This document shows, piece by piece, positions 1 through 8,078 of a DNA stretch of 64,000 nucleotides. Position numbers and translations under genes: made by a program. Source of the DNA: Pseudonocardia abyssalis (lineage in GTDB: Bacteria > Actinomycetota > Actinomycetes > Mycobacteriales > Pseudonocardiaceae); NCBI RefSeq assembly GCF_019263705.2, contig NZ_JADQDK010000001.1, forward strand, positions 4,402,001 through 4,466,000, written 5' to 3'. The notes beneath the pieces were generated by a model. The model worked only from the letters and a program-made list of their open reading frames with translations. It had not been told where the DNA came from and searched no databases. Positions within the stretch are counted from its first letter, which is position 1. The number at the start of each line of letters is the position of its first letter.

Positions 1-2
1 AG

Positions 3-251
3 CTGCTGCCGCAGGCGGCGTCCGGGCTGGCCCGGTGGGGCGTCACGACCGAGGTGGCAGAGCGGTACCTGGGCGTGATCGAGCGGCGCTGCGTGGAGCG
101 GCGGACCGGGGCGTCCTGGCAGCTCGACACGGTCGCCGCCCTGGAGGCCCGCGGCGCCGACCGCCCGGCCGCGCTGCGCGGGATGCTCGCGCGCTACCTG
201 GAGTCCTCGGCGGCCAACGAACCGGTGCACGACTGGCCGGTCCCCGCCTGA
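3..251 (+). CDS. Glutamate-cysteine ligase (GCS2) family protein, C-terminal part
   Basis: This is the 3' end of a gene that starts before the window; 82 codons are visible in frame up to the TGA at 249-251. The visible tail contains RYLGVIERRC, RTGASWQ and EPVHDWP. As I remember the family, these match the C-terminus of actinobacterial glutamate-cysteine ligase relatives (GCS2 fold, ATP-dependent gamma-glutamyl ligation), including the ergothioneine-type EgtA group. The ATP and substrate sites lie outside the window, so the substrate cannot be judged. The gene is followed by 218 bp without a convincing gene before the next coding region. The family call rests on the C-terminal motif only. 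Confidence 0.55.
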   Translation: MLPQAASGLARWGVTTEVAERYLGVIERRCVERRTGASWQLDTVAALEARGADRPAALRGMLARYLESSAANEPVHDWPVPA

Positions 252-469
252 CCCGTTCGCTCCCGCACACACTTTCCCGGAACGCCCACGGGCGCGACGG
301 CGGGTTCCTAGTGTCCCGTCCGTCCTGAGCGCGGCCCCGCACGGCCGCCGGAGTCCCGTCCGACCCCGTGGCCGCCCCCGTCGGGCGACGCGGGTGCCGC
401 ACGCCCGTTCCCCGGGGGAACCATGCCCACGCGCCCCACCCGCCGTCCCGGCCCGCCGCGGTGAGGGCC

Positions 470-1267
470 GTGTCCCGCTTCCGGATCTTCGGGCGCTCCC
501 CCGAGCCGCCGCCGTACCCGGCACCGCCCCACCCCGCGGCGCCGTACGGTCCGCCGCCCGGTGCGTGGCCGTCCGCCGGCGGGCCGCCGGTGACCGCACC
601 GCCGCCGCCGTCCGCGTGGCCGTCCGTGGGGCCTCCGTCCACGGTCCGGCCCCGGGCCGAAGCGTCCGGCCGCAGCCCCCGCGACGACCCGCCGACCGAC
701 CCGTTCGGCTTCCCGCCGATCCCCGCGGTCGCCGCGGCCCGGCCCGACCCGGCCGAGGCGGCGGCGCTCGCCGGGGCGTTCGCCGTCGACTACCTGTCCT
801 GGGACGAGGACGACCCGGGCCGTCGCGGCCTCGTGCTGCGCGACTACCTGCCCTCCCCCGGGCGCGACCCGGCCCGGCTCGGCTGGTCCGGGTCGGGGCG
901 CCAGCGCGCGGAGTTCGCGCTGCCCGGGTTCGTGCGGGCCGACGGCGAGGGCCGGGTGCTCGTCGACGTGCGGGTTCGGGTCACGCCGTACCGCGCCGTC
1001 GGCGAGCACGGTCCGGACCCGACCCCCGACCCCGGGGTCGCCGGCATCCCGGCCGTCGCGCCCGCCCCGACCGGGCGCGGCTGGCGCAGCCTCGCGTCGT
1101 ACTGGATCCGGATCAACGTGCCGGTGGCCGTCGAGGGGGAGCGGCTGGTCGTCGACGCCTGGGAGGAGACGCTGGGCGAGGAACCCGCCGCGCCCGCCCC
1201 CCGCACCTCCGACGACCACTCCCTCGCCGACGACGACCCGCTCGCCGCCCCCGGGAGCGCGTGGTGA
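470..1267 (+). CDS. TcpC-like conjugation accessory protein
   Basis: The protein has about 265 residues. It opens with a short basic segment (SRFRIFGR), followed by about 70 residues rich in Pro and Ala that should be disordered. A compact C-terminal domain follows, with AFAVDYLSWDEDDPGRR, GWSGSGRQRAEFALPG and a final VDAWEET strand. This pattern resembles the NTF2/VirB8-like domain of actinobacterial conjugation proteins of the TcpC type, which sit at the inner face of type IV secretion channels. No signal peptide or clear membrane helix is present. GTG 470 is preferred over GTG 461, but neither has a strong ribosome binding site. The last four bases overlap the next start (GTGA), so the two genes are probably translationally coupled. 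Confidence 0.5.
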   Translation: MSRFRIFGRSPEPPPYPAPPHPAAPYGPPPGAWPSAGGPPVTAPPPPSAWPSVGPPSTVRPRAEASGRSPRDDPPTDPFGFPPIPAVAAARPDPAEAAALAGAFAVDYLSWDEDDPGRRGLVLRDYLPSPGRDPARLGWSGSGRQRAEFALPGFVRADGEGRVLVDVRVRVTPYRAVGEHGPDPTPDPGVAGIPAVAPAPTGRGWRSLASYWIRINVPVAVEGERLVVDAWEETLGEEPAAPAPRTSDDHSLADDDPLAAPGSAW

Positions 1268-1986
1268 GGCCGCCGGTGGTCGTGGGAGTCGCGCCGGGGG
1301 TGGGCACGAGCACGCTCGCCGCGGCGCTGCACGGCGTCGACGGCGGGGTGATCGGTGGGGACCCGGTCGATGTACTGGTCTGCCGGGTCGACTCGTTCGC
1401 ACTCGCCGCCGCCGTCGGGGCCCCGGTGCTGGCGGTGGTCGCCGACCGGCCGCCCCGGCTCGACCGGTTCGGCGCGGTCGTCGCGGTTCCCGACATCGCG
1501 GCCTGGCACGGGCTCGACGCCCCGGAGGTCGCCGGGCTGCTGGCCGTCGCCCCGCCCCACCGCCCGGCCCGGCTGGTGCCCTACATCGACGCGCTCCTGG
1601 AGATCGCGTCGGCCGTCGTCGCGTCCGGGGCGCTCGGCCACCCCTCCCGGCCCGTCGTGATGGACGGGCCGCGGCCGACGCCGGTCGCGCTCCCCGTCGC
1701 ACCTCCGGCCGCCCCGCCTCCGGTTGCCGGGCGAGCCACCCGCCTGCCCGCTGCTCCGGCCGTCCCCGTCCCGGCGCGGGCCGTCGAGCGACCGCTGTGG
1801 CGGGGGCTGCAGGCGGTGCAGCGGGAGCCGGTGCTGCTCCGGGCACCCACAGCACCCCCGGTCCCGGTGCACCGATGGACCGGCACCCCGCCGGTGCCGG
1901 TGTCGGGGCGACCGCTGCGGCTGCGGGCGGAGGGACCCTCCCGGGATCTCGACGACGACGCGCTCGAGTCGATGCGGACCGGCTGA
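1264..1986 (+). CDS. P-loop-like protein of the conjugation-like block
   Basis: This 240-residue protein begins PPVVVGVAPGVGTSTLAAAL, which is shaped like a Walker A motif of a MinD/ParA-type NTPase but has Thr where the essential Lys should be (GVGTST rather than GxGKST). The middle carries short hydrophobic strands compatible with a Rossmann-like core (VDVLVCRV, VLAVVADRP, FGAVVAVPD). The last 80 residues are Pro- and Arg-rich and probably flexible. No catalytic Asp pattern could be confirmed. The gene starts inside the stop codon of the upstream gene and ends 3 bp before the next one, so it belongs to the same transcript. It may be a degenerate NTPase or a scaffold; function is unknown. 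Confidence 0.55.
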   Translation: MRPPVVVGVAPGVGTSTLAAALHGVDGGVIGGDPVDVLVCRVDSFALAAAVGAPVLAVVADRPPRLDRFGAVVAVPDIAAWHGLDAPEVAGLLAVAPPHRPARLVPYIDALLEIASAVVASGALGHPSRPVVMDGPRPTPVALPVAPPAAPPPVAGRATRLPAAPAVPVPARAVERPLWRGLQAVQREPVLLRAPTAPPVPVHRWTGTPPVPVSGRPLRLRAEGPSRDLDDDALESMRTG

Positions 1987-1989
1987 CCG

Positions 1990-3132
1990 ATGCCCCCGTC
2001 CCCGCCCGTGGTCCGCCTCCTCTCGGCCGCCCTCGCCCTGCTGGTCGGGTTCCTGCTGCTGGGTGCCGCACCGGCGCAGGAGCAGGCCGACCCGGTGCCG
2101 GGCGTCGACGCCGCCGCCGTACCGGAGGCGGCCCGCGAGTGGCTGCCGCTGATCGGCGACCTCACGGCCACCGGCTGTCCCGAGCTGCCCCCGGTGTGGG
2201 TGGTGGCGCAGGTGCAGGTGGAGTCGGGCTGGGACGCCTCCCTCGTCGACGACGCCGCGGGTGGGCCCGCCGGGCTCTACCAGTTCGACCGGGACAACTG
2301 GCTCGCCGCGGGCGGCACGGCCTGGTCCGCCGACCCACCGACACCCGACGACGACGTCACCGACGTCGAAGGCCACCTGCGCGTGGCCGTGCCGTGGATC
2401 TGCACGAACCTGCGCGCGGTGGCGCGACACCTGGAGGACACCGGCAAGTCCGCCGACCCCCTCGACGCGATGCTGGTGTGCCACCTGGCCGGGTGCGGGC
2501 GGGTCGCGGGCAGTGCCACGGGCGTCCCGGTGGCGGGCGAGGCCGGCTGCGGCGAGCGCTGCGCCGACGTCGTCCGCCGCTACCTCGACGCCGTCCATGC
2601 CGAGGTCGACCGGTTCTCCGGCGGAGCGGCCGGGCCCGACCCGGAGGCTCCGGCCGTCGGTCTCGCCGCCCCCGCTCCGTGGACCGGCGGCGGGACGGGC
2701 TGCGAGATGACCGACCCCACGGGCGACGGCTGCCTCACCGGCGCCGCGCTGCACGGCCTGGAGGCGGCGTCGGCGGCGTTCGGCGGATGGTCCGACGGCC
2801 CGGTGATCCGGAGCGCGGGCTGCTGGGACGAGCATGCCTGGAACCCGCGCAGCGATCACCCTCGAGGCAAGGCGTGCGACCTGTTCCCCGGCACACCGGG
2901 CGCTTTCGCCGAGGGCACGGAGCTCGACGCGGGCTGGCGCGTCGCCGACTGGTTCCGGACGCACGCGGACCCGCTGGCCGTGGAGTACCTGATCTGGCAG
3001 GGCCGCTACTGGGACCCGGGCGTCGCCGACCAGGACGGATGGGGCCGGCGCTACACCGGCGGCGGGGTCTACGACGCCCGCGACGCGACCGGCGGCCACT
3101 ACGACCACGTCCACGTCAGCTTCCGGGAGTGA
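1990..3132 (+). CDS. Secreted transglycosylase with C-terminal endopeptidase-like domain
   Basis: The 380-residue product has a signal peptide (residues 1-30, ending AAPAQ). A lytic-transglycosylase-like domain follows, with VQVESGWD (probable catalytic Glu78) and GLYQF. A Pro-rich linker leads to a C-terminal domain carrying HPRGKACDLF and, near the end, HYDHVHVS. That His/Asp/HxH pattern matches the M15/VanY-like ARB_07466 C-terminal domain that I know from actinobacteria. Together the halves suggest an enzyme that opens peptidoglycan at both glycan strands and peptides, as is usual for cell-wall hydrolases of conjugation systems. It lies between two NTF2-like genes with gaps of 3 and 5 bp. 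The pair of activities is inferred from motifs. Confidence 0.75.
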   Translation: MPPSPPVVRLLSAALALLVGFLLLGAAPAQEQADPVPGVDAAAVPEAAREWLPLIGDLTATGCPELPPVWVVAQVQVESGWDASLVDDAAGGPAGLYQFDRDNWLAAGGTAWSADPPTPDDDVTDVEGHLRVAVPWICTNLRAVARHLEDTGKSADPLDAMLVCHLAGCGRVAGSATGVPVAGEAGCGERCADVVRRYLDAVHAEVDRFSGGAAGPDPEAPAVGLAAPAPWTGGGTGCEMTDPTGDGCLTGAALHGLEAASAAFGGWSDGPVIRSAGCWDEHAWNPRSDHPRGKACDLFPGTPGAFAEGTELDAGWRVADWFRTHADPLAVEYLIWQGRYWDPGVADQDGWGRRYTGGGVYDARDATGGHYDHVHVSFRE

Positions 3133-3137
3133 GCACC

Positions 3138-3728
3138 ATGTCGAGGTTCCGTCTCCCGCTGCTCGCCGCGGTGGCCGCCGTGCTGGTGACGCTCGGGGCC
3201 CTGCTGCTCACCGGTGGCGGCTCGGTGGCGCCCAGCGGTGGTGATCCGACACCCGGCCCGGTCGTCGACCGCGAGGACCGCGCCGCGCTCGACGCGGCCC
3301 CCGTGATCCGCGGCCCCGAGGCGCCACCGCCCGACCCGGGCGTGACGCTCACCGACCCGGAGGCGGTCGTGCGGGCGTACCTGCAGGCCGCGTACGGGGC
3401 CCGTCCCGACGACGGTGGTCGCACCCATCTGAGGGCGGCGCCGTACGCGGTGCCGGGCACGGCCGCCGCCACCGTCGGGGTGCTCGTGGTCGATCCGCCC
3501 CCGCCCGGTACCGAGCGCACGGCGTCGGTCCGCCGCCTCGACCTCGTCGCCGCCGACCGAGCCGACCGCCGCCGCGGCTACCTCGCCGCGGTCGAGACCC
3601 GCACCGCGCCCGGCGGCGACAGCGCCGTGTCCACCAGCAGCGTCGTCGTCGCCCGGCAGCCCGACGGCGGCTGGCTGGTGGCCGCCGAGACCCCCGAGAA
3701 CCCCGACCTCCCGGCCGGGGAGGACTGA
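3138..3728 (+). CDS. Membrane-anchored NTF2-like protein of the conjugation-like block
   Basis: This is a 196-residue protein with one N-terminal hydrophobic segment (PLLAAVAAVLVTLGALLL, about residues 6-24), probably an uncleaved anchor. The extracytoplasmic part contains DPEAVVRAYLQAAY and a run of predicted beta strands ending ARQPDGGWLVAAETP. This is the layout of a SnoaL/NTF2-like domain, as in VirB8 or TcpC proteins of type IV secretion. The ATG was chosen because it lies 5 bp after the preceding stop and directly before the hydrophobic segment. It is part of the plus-strand block running from 470 to 4966. Assignment to conjugation is inference from neighbours and fold impression. Confidence 0.55.
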   Translation: MSRFRLPLLAAVAAVLVTLGALLLTGGGSVAPSGGDPTPGPVVDREDRAALDAAPVIRGPEAPPPDPGVTLTDPEAVVRAYLQAAYGARPDDGGRTHLRAAPYAVPGTAAATVGVLVVDPPPPGTERTASVRRLDLVAADRADRRRGYLAAVETRTAPGGDSAVSTSSVVVARQPDGGWLVAAETPENPDLPAGED

Positions 3729-3739
3729 CAGGAGCACCC

Positions 3740-4966
3740 GTGGACCTGGACGAGATCGAGGACCTGATCCGGCGGTACCTCTCCGCCGGCATCGCGGTGG
3801 TGCTCATCCTGATCGCCCCCGGAGGTGGCGACGAGGAACCGAGCCCGCGCAACGACCCCGCGATCGTCACCGTCACCCCGTCGCCGGTGCAGGAGGGCGG
3901 CGGGACCGACCTCGACACCCGGGGCCCGGCCGACGGCTCGGACCCCGGGAGCGACCCCGGGAACGACGACGGGGGCGACGCCGTCGCGGTCGACGAGGAG
4001 GGCCCCGGCGCAGGGACCGACACCGCCCTTCCGGCGACGACTCCGCGCCCGACCCCCCGCTCCGCCGATCCCGACTCCGATGACACGAGCACGGCCGACC
4101 CGCCCGCCGATCCCGACACCGCCGATCCCGACAGCGCCGATCCCGACAGCGCCGATCCCGACAGCGCCGATCCCGACAGCGCCGATCGGGGCACCGACGG
4201 AGACACCGCCGACCGGTCCACCTCCGACGCCGAGGCGACGGACCCCGGCTCCACCGACACGGACCCGGCCGACGACCCCGTCCCGACCACGCCCCGCGCA
4301 CCGGCCCCGGACACGGCCACCGGCACCTCCGCCGCCACCGAACTCGGCCGGGGCACACCGGACCGGGAGGACGACTTCACCTCCGGCCTGTCCCAGTGGG
4401 AGCTCTACGACGGCCCCGGCCACGCGGGCCGGGGGATGCGGTCCCCCTCGGCGGCCACGGTCCAGGACGGCGTCCTCACCATCACCGGTGACGCCGCGGG
4501 CACCACCGCAGGCATGTGCTGGGCGCAGGGGCAGCGCTACGGGCGATGGGAGGGGCGGGTGCGGGCCCCGGCGTCAGACCCGTCCTACGACGCGCTGCTC
4601 CTGCTCTGGCCCGACGCCGACTCCCCCGCCGGCGGGGAGATCGACTTCGTGGAGATGCAGGACCCGACCCGCCGCACCACCGACTTCTTCCTCCACCACG
4701 GGGCCGACGACCGGCAGGTCACCGGGCAGGTGGAGGTCGATGCGACGCAGTGGCACACCTGGGCCGTGGAGTGGACAGCCGAGTCGATCTCGGCCTTCGT
4801 CGACGGCGAGCGCTGGTTCCACACCACCGACACCGCGACGTTCCCGCCGGGGCCGATGCACCTGTGCGTCCAGCTCGACTGGTTCCCGCAGGGGTCCGGG
4901 GAGGTCCGGGAGTCGAGCATGCAGGTCGACTGGGTCCGCCAGTACTCCCTGGACACGCCAGGCTGA
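3740..4966 (+). CDS. Membrane-anchored GH16-family glycosidase
   Basis: The 408-residue protein has a short N-terminal helix and hydrophobic segment (AGIAVVLILIAP, about residues 16-27), then about 170 acidic, Asp/Ser/Pro/Thr-rich residues, then a GH16 domain from about residue 205. The GH16 signature GEIDFVE (about residues 299-305) carries both catalytic Glu residues. The surrounding WPDADSP and WHTWAVEW stretches fit the beta-jelly-roll fold. The enzyme should hydrolyse or transglycosylate beta-linked polysaccharides outside the membrane, but the substrate cannot be read. AGGAG six bases upstream supports the GTG start. The N-terminal helix looks unlike a normal GH16 signal peptide and may have been recruited from a small membrane protein. 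Confidence 0.75.
   Translation: MDLDEIEDLIRRYLSAGIAVVLILIAPGGGDEEPSPRNDPAIVTVTPSPVQEGGGTDLDTRGPADGSDPGSDPGNDDGGDAVAVDEEGPGAGTDTALPATTPRPTPRSADPDSDDTSTADPPADPDTADPDSADPDSADPDSADPDSADRGTDGDTADRSTSDAEATDPGSTDTDPADDPVPTTPRAPAPDTATGTSAATELGRGTPDREDDFTSGLSQWELYDGPGHAGRGMRSPSAATVQDGVLTITGDAAGTTAGMCWAQGQRYGRWEGRVRAPASDPSYDALLLLWPDADSPAGGEIDFVEMQDPTRRTTDFFLHHGADDRQVTGQVEVDATQWHTWAVEWTAESISAFVDGERWFHTTDTATFPPGPMHLCVQLDWFPQGSGEVRESSMQVDWVRQYSLDTPG
4111..4185 (+). repeat. Five tandem 15-bp units encoding a PDSAD linker
   Basis: Five head-to-tail units of TCCCGACAGCGCCGA (the first differs at one base, ACC for AGC) lie inside the acidic linker of the GH16 gene. They encode repeated Asp-Pro-Asp-Ser-Ala. 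The unit is a multiple of three, so copy number can change linker length without a frameshift. Confidence 0.9.
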
Positions 4967-4973
4967 CACGGAT

Positions 4974-5003
4974 CGGGGCCCTGGCCGACCGGCCAGGGCC
5001 CCG
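4974..5003 (+). terminator. Hairpin terminator after the GH16 gene
   Basis: A perfect 13-bp stem (4974-4986 with 4991-5003, CGGGGCCCTGGCC) with a GACC loop starts 8 bp after the GH16 stop codon. The downstream tract AAACCGTTCC is not T-rich, as is common in high-GC actinobacteria. It separates the plus-strand block from the convergent MFS gene. Confidence 0.8.
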
Positions 5004-5051
5004 AAACCGTTCCCGAACTGACGCGCCGCTCCCACCACGAAGCGACGTGAA

Positions 5052-5070
5052 TAAGGTTAGCCTACACTTG
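5052..5070. promoter_or_regulatory. IdeR/DtxR-type iron-box-like site
   Basis: The site TAAGGTTAGCCTACACTTG matches the remembered consensus TTAGGTTAGGCTAACCTAA at about 14 of 19 positions when read on the minus strand, including an unbroken TAGGCTAACCT core. It overlaps the stop codon of the MFS gene rather than a promoter. No gene start lies close by in a direction that would make it an ordinary operator. Confidence 0.5.
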
Positions 5071-6325
5071 CTTCGCGGCGCAAGAGCGCCCTCGGGCCAC
5101 CCGCCCGATGTACCAGGATCAGCGTCACGACCAGCACCGACACCACGGTGACGACACCACCCAGCACGAGCGGCGACCGACCGCCCCAGCTCTCTGCGAG
5201 CATCCCCAGCAGCGGAGCCCCGACGGGTGTCCCGCCGAGGAACAGCAGGATGTAGAGCCCCATGACGCGCCCGCGCATCGCCGGCTCCACCGAGAGCTGC
5301 ACCGCCGAGTTCGCCGCGGTCGTGAACGTCAGGGCCGCGAACCCGAGCGGCACCATCACGACGCCCGTCAGCAGGTAGGTGGGCATCAGCCCGGCGAGTG
5401 CGACGAGCACGCCGAACACCAGCGCCGAGCCGACGACGAGTCGCAGCCGGGGCCGCCGCACCCGCCGCGCCGAGAGCAGCGCCCCGGCCACCGACCCCAC
5501 GGCGAGCAGCGTCGTGAGCAGCCCGTAGGCGTCGGCACCGAGGCCGAACACGTTGCGCGCCAGCAGGGCGAGGGTCAGGTAGAAGTTGATCCCGAACGTC
5601 GCGACGAGGAACACCAGCGCCAGCACCGCGACGAGGTCGGGCCGGCCGCGCACGTAGCGCAGCCCCTCGCGGAGCTGGCCGGGAGCCCGTGGCACCGGGA
5701 TCACGCGGTGCAGGCGCGCCGTGTTCATCAGGGCGAGCCCGGTGATCACCGCGGCGAAGCTGACCGCGTTGATCAGGAACACCCAACCGGTGCCGGTCAC
5801 CGCGATCAGCACGCCCGCGACCGACGGCCCGACGATCCGGGCGAGGTTGAACGTCAGCGAGTTCAGGGCGACGGCGTTGCCGAGCTGCGCGTCGCCGACG
5901 AGCTCGGGTACGAAGGCCTGGCGCACCGGCACGTCGAGCGCGGAGAAGCAGCCGAGCAGCAGGCAGAACAGGTAGACGTGCCACAGCGCGACGACCCCCG
6001 TGACGACGGCGGTGCCGAGCACCAGCGCGCACAGCCCCATCCCCGCCTGCAGCACGACGAGCGCGCGGCGCTTGTCGACGCGGTCGGCGAGCACCCCGCC
6101 CCACAGCGAGAGCACGAGCGTCGGGGAGAACTGCAGCCCCGCGGCGATCCCGAGCGCGGTGGCGCTCCCCCCGGAGAGGTCGAGGACCAGCCAGTCCTGG
6201 GCCACCCGCTGCATCCACGTACCGGCCAGCGAGACGATCTGACCGGAGGCGTAGAGCCGGTAGTTCGGGACCTTCAGCGACGCGAACGTCGACCGCGCGG
6301 CGGGAGCATCGACGGTGGCGGTCAC
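5057..6325 (-). CDS. MFS transporter of the EntS-like (TMS effector) group
   Basis: This 422-residue protein shows about twelve hydrophobic helices. It opens with FASLKVPNYRLYASGQIVSLAGTWMQRVAQDWLV, a pattern typical of the transmembrane secretion effector group (PF05977) that includes the enterobactin exporter EntS. The loop GGVLADRVDKRR is the MFS motif A. It probably exports a small molecule by proton antiport at the cytoplasmic membrane. The start is GTG at 6325 with no Shine-Dalgarno sequence; a TACGCT -10 element lies 7 nt upstream, so the message is likely leaderless. It lies 19 bp downstream of the purine permease gene on the same strand. The iron-box-like site at its 3' end is the only hint at a siderophore link. 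Confidence 0.85.
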   Translation of the reverse strand: MTATVDAPAARSTFASLKVPNYRLYASGQIVSLAGTWMQRVAQDWLVLDLSGGSATALGIAAGLQFSPTLVLSLWGGVLADRVDKRRALVVLQAGMGLCALVLGTAVVTGVVALWHVYLFCLLLGCFSALDVPVRQAFVPELVGDAQLGNAVALNSLTFNLARIVGPSVAGVLIAVTGTGWVFLINAVSFAAVITGLALMNTARLHRVIPVPRAPGQLREGLRYVRGRPDLVAVLALVFLVATFGINFYLTLALLARNVFGLGADAYGLLTTLLAVGSVAGALLSARRVRRPRLRLVVGSALVFGVLVALAGLMPTYLLTGVVMVPLGFAALTFTTAANSAVQLSVEPAMRGRVMGLYILLFLGGTPVGAPLLGMLAESWGGRSPLVLGGVVTVVSVLVVTLILVHRAGGPRALLRREASVG

Positions 6326-6338
6326 TTTACTTAGCGTA
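6326..6338 (-). promoter_or_regulatory. -10 element of a leaderless promoter for the MFS gene
   Basis: Read on the minus strand, TACGCT (6338-6333) is followed by 7 nt (AAGTAAA) and then the GTG start. This spacing places the transcription start at or next to the start codon. The surrounding TTGTACGCTAAGTAA could also be a regulator site, but symmetry is weak. Confidence 0.5.
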
Positions 6339-6344
6339 CAACAA

Positions 6345-7781
6345 CTATCCGCCGAGGAGCGCGCGGATCGGACCCACCGCGAAGAACGCGACGAACGACA
6401 CCGCCACGACCCACATCAGCGGGTGCACCGTCCGCGCGCGCCCGGTCGCCGCGGCCAGCAGCACGTAGCTGACGAACCCCGCGCCGATCCCGTTCGCGAT
6501 CGAGTACGTGAACGGCATGACGACGATCGTCAGGAACGCGGGCAGGGCGATCCGGAACTCGGAGAAGTCGATCTCGGTGATCTGCCGCATGATCAGCGCC
6601 CCGACCACCACCAGCGCCGGTGCGGCCGCCTCGATCGGCACGATCGCGTAGAGCGGGGTGAAGAACATCGCGAGCAGGAACAGCACGCCGGTGACGACGT
6701 TCGCCAGCCCCGTCCGCGCGCCCTCCGCGATGCCCGAAGCCGACTCCACGAACACCGTGTTCGACGAGCTCGACGCCGCCCCGCCGAGCACCGCACCCGT
6801 GCCCTCGACGACCAGGGCGCGTCCGACGTTCGGCAGCTGCCCGTCCTTCCCCACCAGCCCGGCCTGCTTGCCCAGCCCGGTCATCGTGCCCATGGCGTCG
6901 AAGAAGTTGGCGAGCACGAGCGTGAACACCAGCAGGACCACGGTGACGACGTCGAGCCGCGCGAACGCCCCGAACGACACCGCACCGACGAGCGAGAGGT
7001 CGGGCACGCCGAGCACGCTGTCCGGCAGCGCGGGCACCGACAGGGCCCAGCCCTGCGGGTTCGTCCCCATCGACGGCCCGACCCGCACGATCGACTCCAC
7101 CACGATCGCGATCACCGTGGTGACCGCGACCCCGATCAGGATCCCGGCCCGCACCCCGCGCGCCACCAGCAGCGAGGTGATCAGCAGCCCGACCACGAAC
7201 ACCGCCGTCGGCCACGACGCGATCGACCCGCCGATGCCCAGCCCGACCGGCACCGTCGTGTTCGCGGAGTCGGCGATCCGGCGGACGAACCCCGCGTCGA
7301 CCAGCCCGATGAACGCGATGAACAGCCCGATGCCGACGGCGATCGCAGCCTTCAACTCCGGCGGCACCGCGTTGAACACCGCCGTCCGGAAGCCCGAGAC
7401 GGCGAGCAGCACGATCACCAGCCCGTTGACGACGACGAGCCCCATCGCCTCGGGCCAGGTCACCAACGGCGCGATCGTCACCGCGACGAGCGTGTTGATG
7501 CCCAGACCGGTCGCGATGGCGAACGGGTAGTTGGCGACGAGCCCGAACAGCACCGTCATCACGCCCGCGACCAGCGCGGTGACGGCCGCGACCTGCGGGA
7601 CGCCCAGCACCGCCCCGGTGACGTCGGCCTTCGCGCCGGGTCCGTCGGCGGCGAAGCTGCCGAGGATCAACGGGTTCAGCACGATGATGTAGCTCATCGT
7701 CACGAAGGTGACGAGTCCGCCGCGCAGCTCGCGGGGGACGGTGGAGCCGCGCTCGGAGACACGGAAGTAGCGCTCGATCAC
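6345..7781 (-). CDS. NCS2/AzgA-family purine (adenine/guanine/hypoxanthine) permease
   Basis: The 478-residue protein opens with RELRGGLVTFVTMSYIIVLNPLIL and continues with NYPFAIATGLGINTLVA, both hallmarks of AzgA/PbuG-type proton symporters for hypoxanthine, guanine and adenine. Later segments VTVVLLVFTLVLANFFDAMGT and SSSSNTVFVESASGIAEGARTG are the conserved substrate and helix-break regions. Length is normal for the family (430-490). It acts in the cytoplasmic membrane for purine salvage. It is divergent from the DUF2530 gene (40 bp) and lies upstream of the MFS gene on the same strand. No purine riboswitch is apparent in the short upstream gap. Confidence 0.9.
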   Translation of the reverse strand: MIERYFRVSERGSTVPRELRGGLVTFVTMSYIIVLNPLILGSFAADGPGAKADVTGAVLGVPQVAAVTALVAGVMTVLFGLVANYPFAIATGLGINTLVAVTIAPLVTWPEAMGLVVVNGLVIVLLAVSGFRTAVFNAVPPELKAAIAVGIGLFIAFIGLVDAGFVRRIADSANTTVPVGLGIGGSIASWPTAVFVVGLLITSLLVARGVRAGILIGVAVTTVIAIVVESIVRVGPSMGTNPQGWALSVPALPDSVLGVPDLSLVGAVSFGAFARLDVVTVVLLVFTLVLANFFDAMGTMTGLGKQAGLVGKDGQLPNVGRALVVEGTGAVLGGAASSSSNTVFVESASGIAEGARTGLANVVTGVLFLLAMFFTPLYAIVPIEAAAPALVVVGALIMRQITEIDFSEFRIALPAFLTIVVMPFTYSIANGIGAGFVSYVLLAAATGRARTVHPLMWVVAVSFVAFFAVGPIRALLGG

Positions 7782-7809
7782 GGCGACACCGTAGATCCGC
7801 GGCGGTCAC

Positions 7810-7821
7810 TACGCTGGGTCC
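7810..7821 (+). promoter_or_regulatory. Leaderless promoter -10 for the DUF2530 gene
   Basis: TACGCT at 7810-7815 is followed by 6 nt and the GTG start at 7822. No ribosome binding site is present. The same TAnnnT plus 6-7 nt arrangement recurs at several starts in this window. Confidence 0.55.
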
Positions 7822-8064
7822 GTGGTCGATCCCCCGCCCCTGCCGCGACGCCTGTCCGACATGGCCACCGTCGTCGGGCTGGGGTCGGCGCTGTGGGCGG
7901 TCGGCGCACTGGCCCTGCTGCTCACCGGGCAGGCTCCCGGTGTGCCGTTCGCGACCTGCCTGGCCGGTGCGGTGCTGGGCGGGATCGGCTGGGGGATCTT
8001 CCGCTGGCAGCGCGCGGCGGCCCGGCGCGGGTCCCGGGGCGCGCAGCAGGGCCTCGACGACTGA
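7822..8064 (+). CDS. DUF2530 small membrane protein
   Basis: This 80-residue protein has two hydrophobic helices (residues about 17-33 and 41-57) and a basic C-terminus, GWGIFRWQRAAARRGSRGAQQGL. That tail is characteristic of actinobacterial DUF2530 proteins. The function of the family is unknown. The start is GTG with a -10 TACGCT six bases upstream, so translation is probably leaderless. The SDR gene follows after 14 bp but has its own -10 element. Confidence 0.8.
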   Translation: MVDPPPLPRRLSDMATVVGLGSALWAVGALALLLTGQAPGVPFATCLAGAVLGGIGWGIFRWQRAAARRGSRGAQQGLDD

Positions 8065-8078
8065 TCTAGTTTCCTCCC

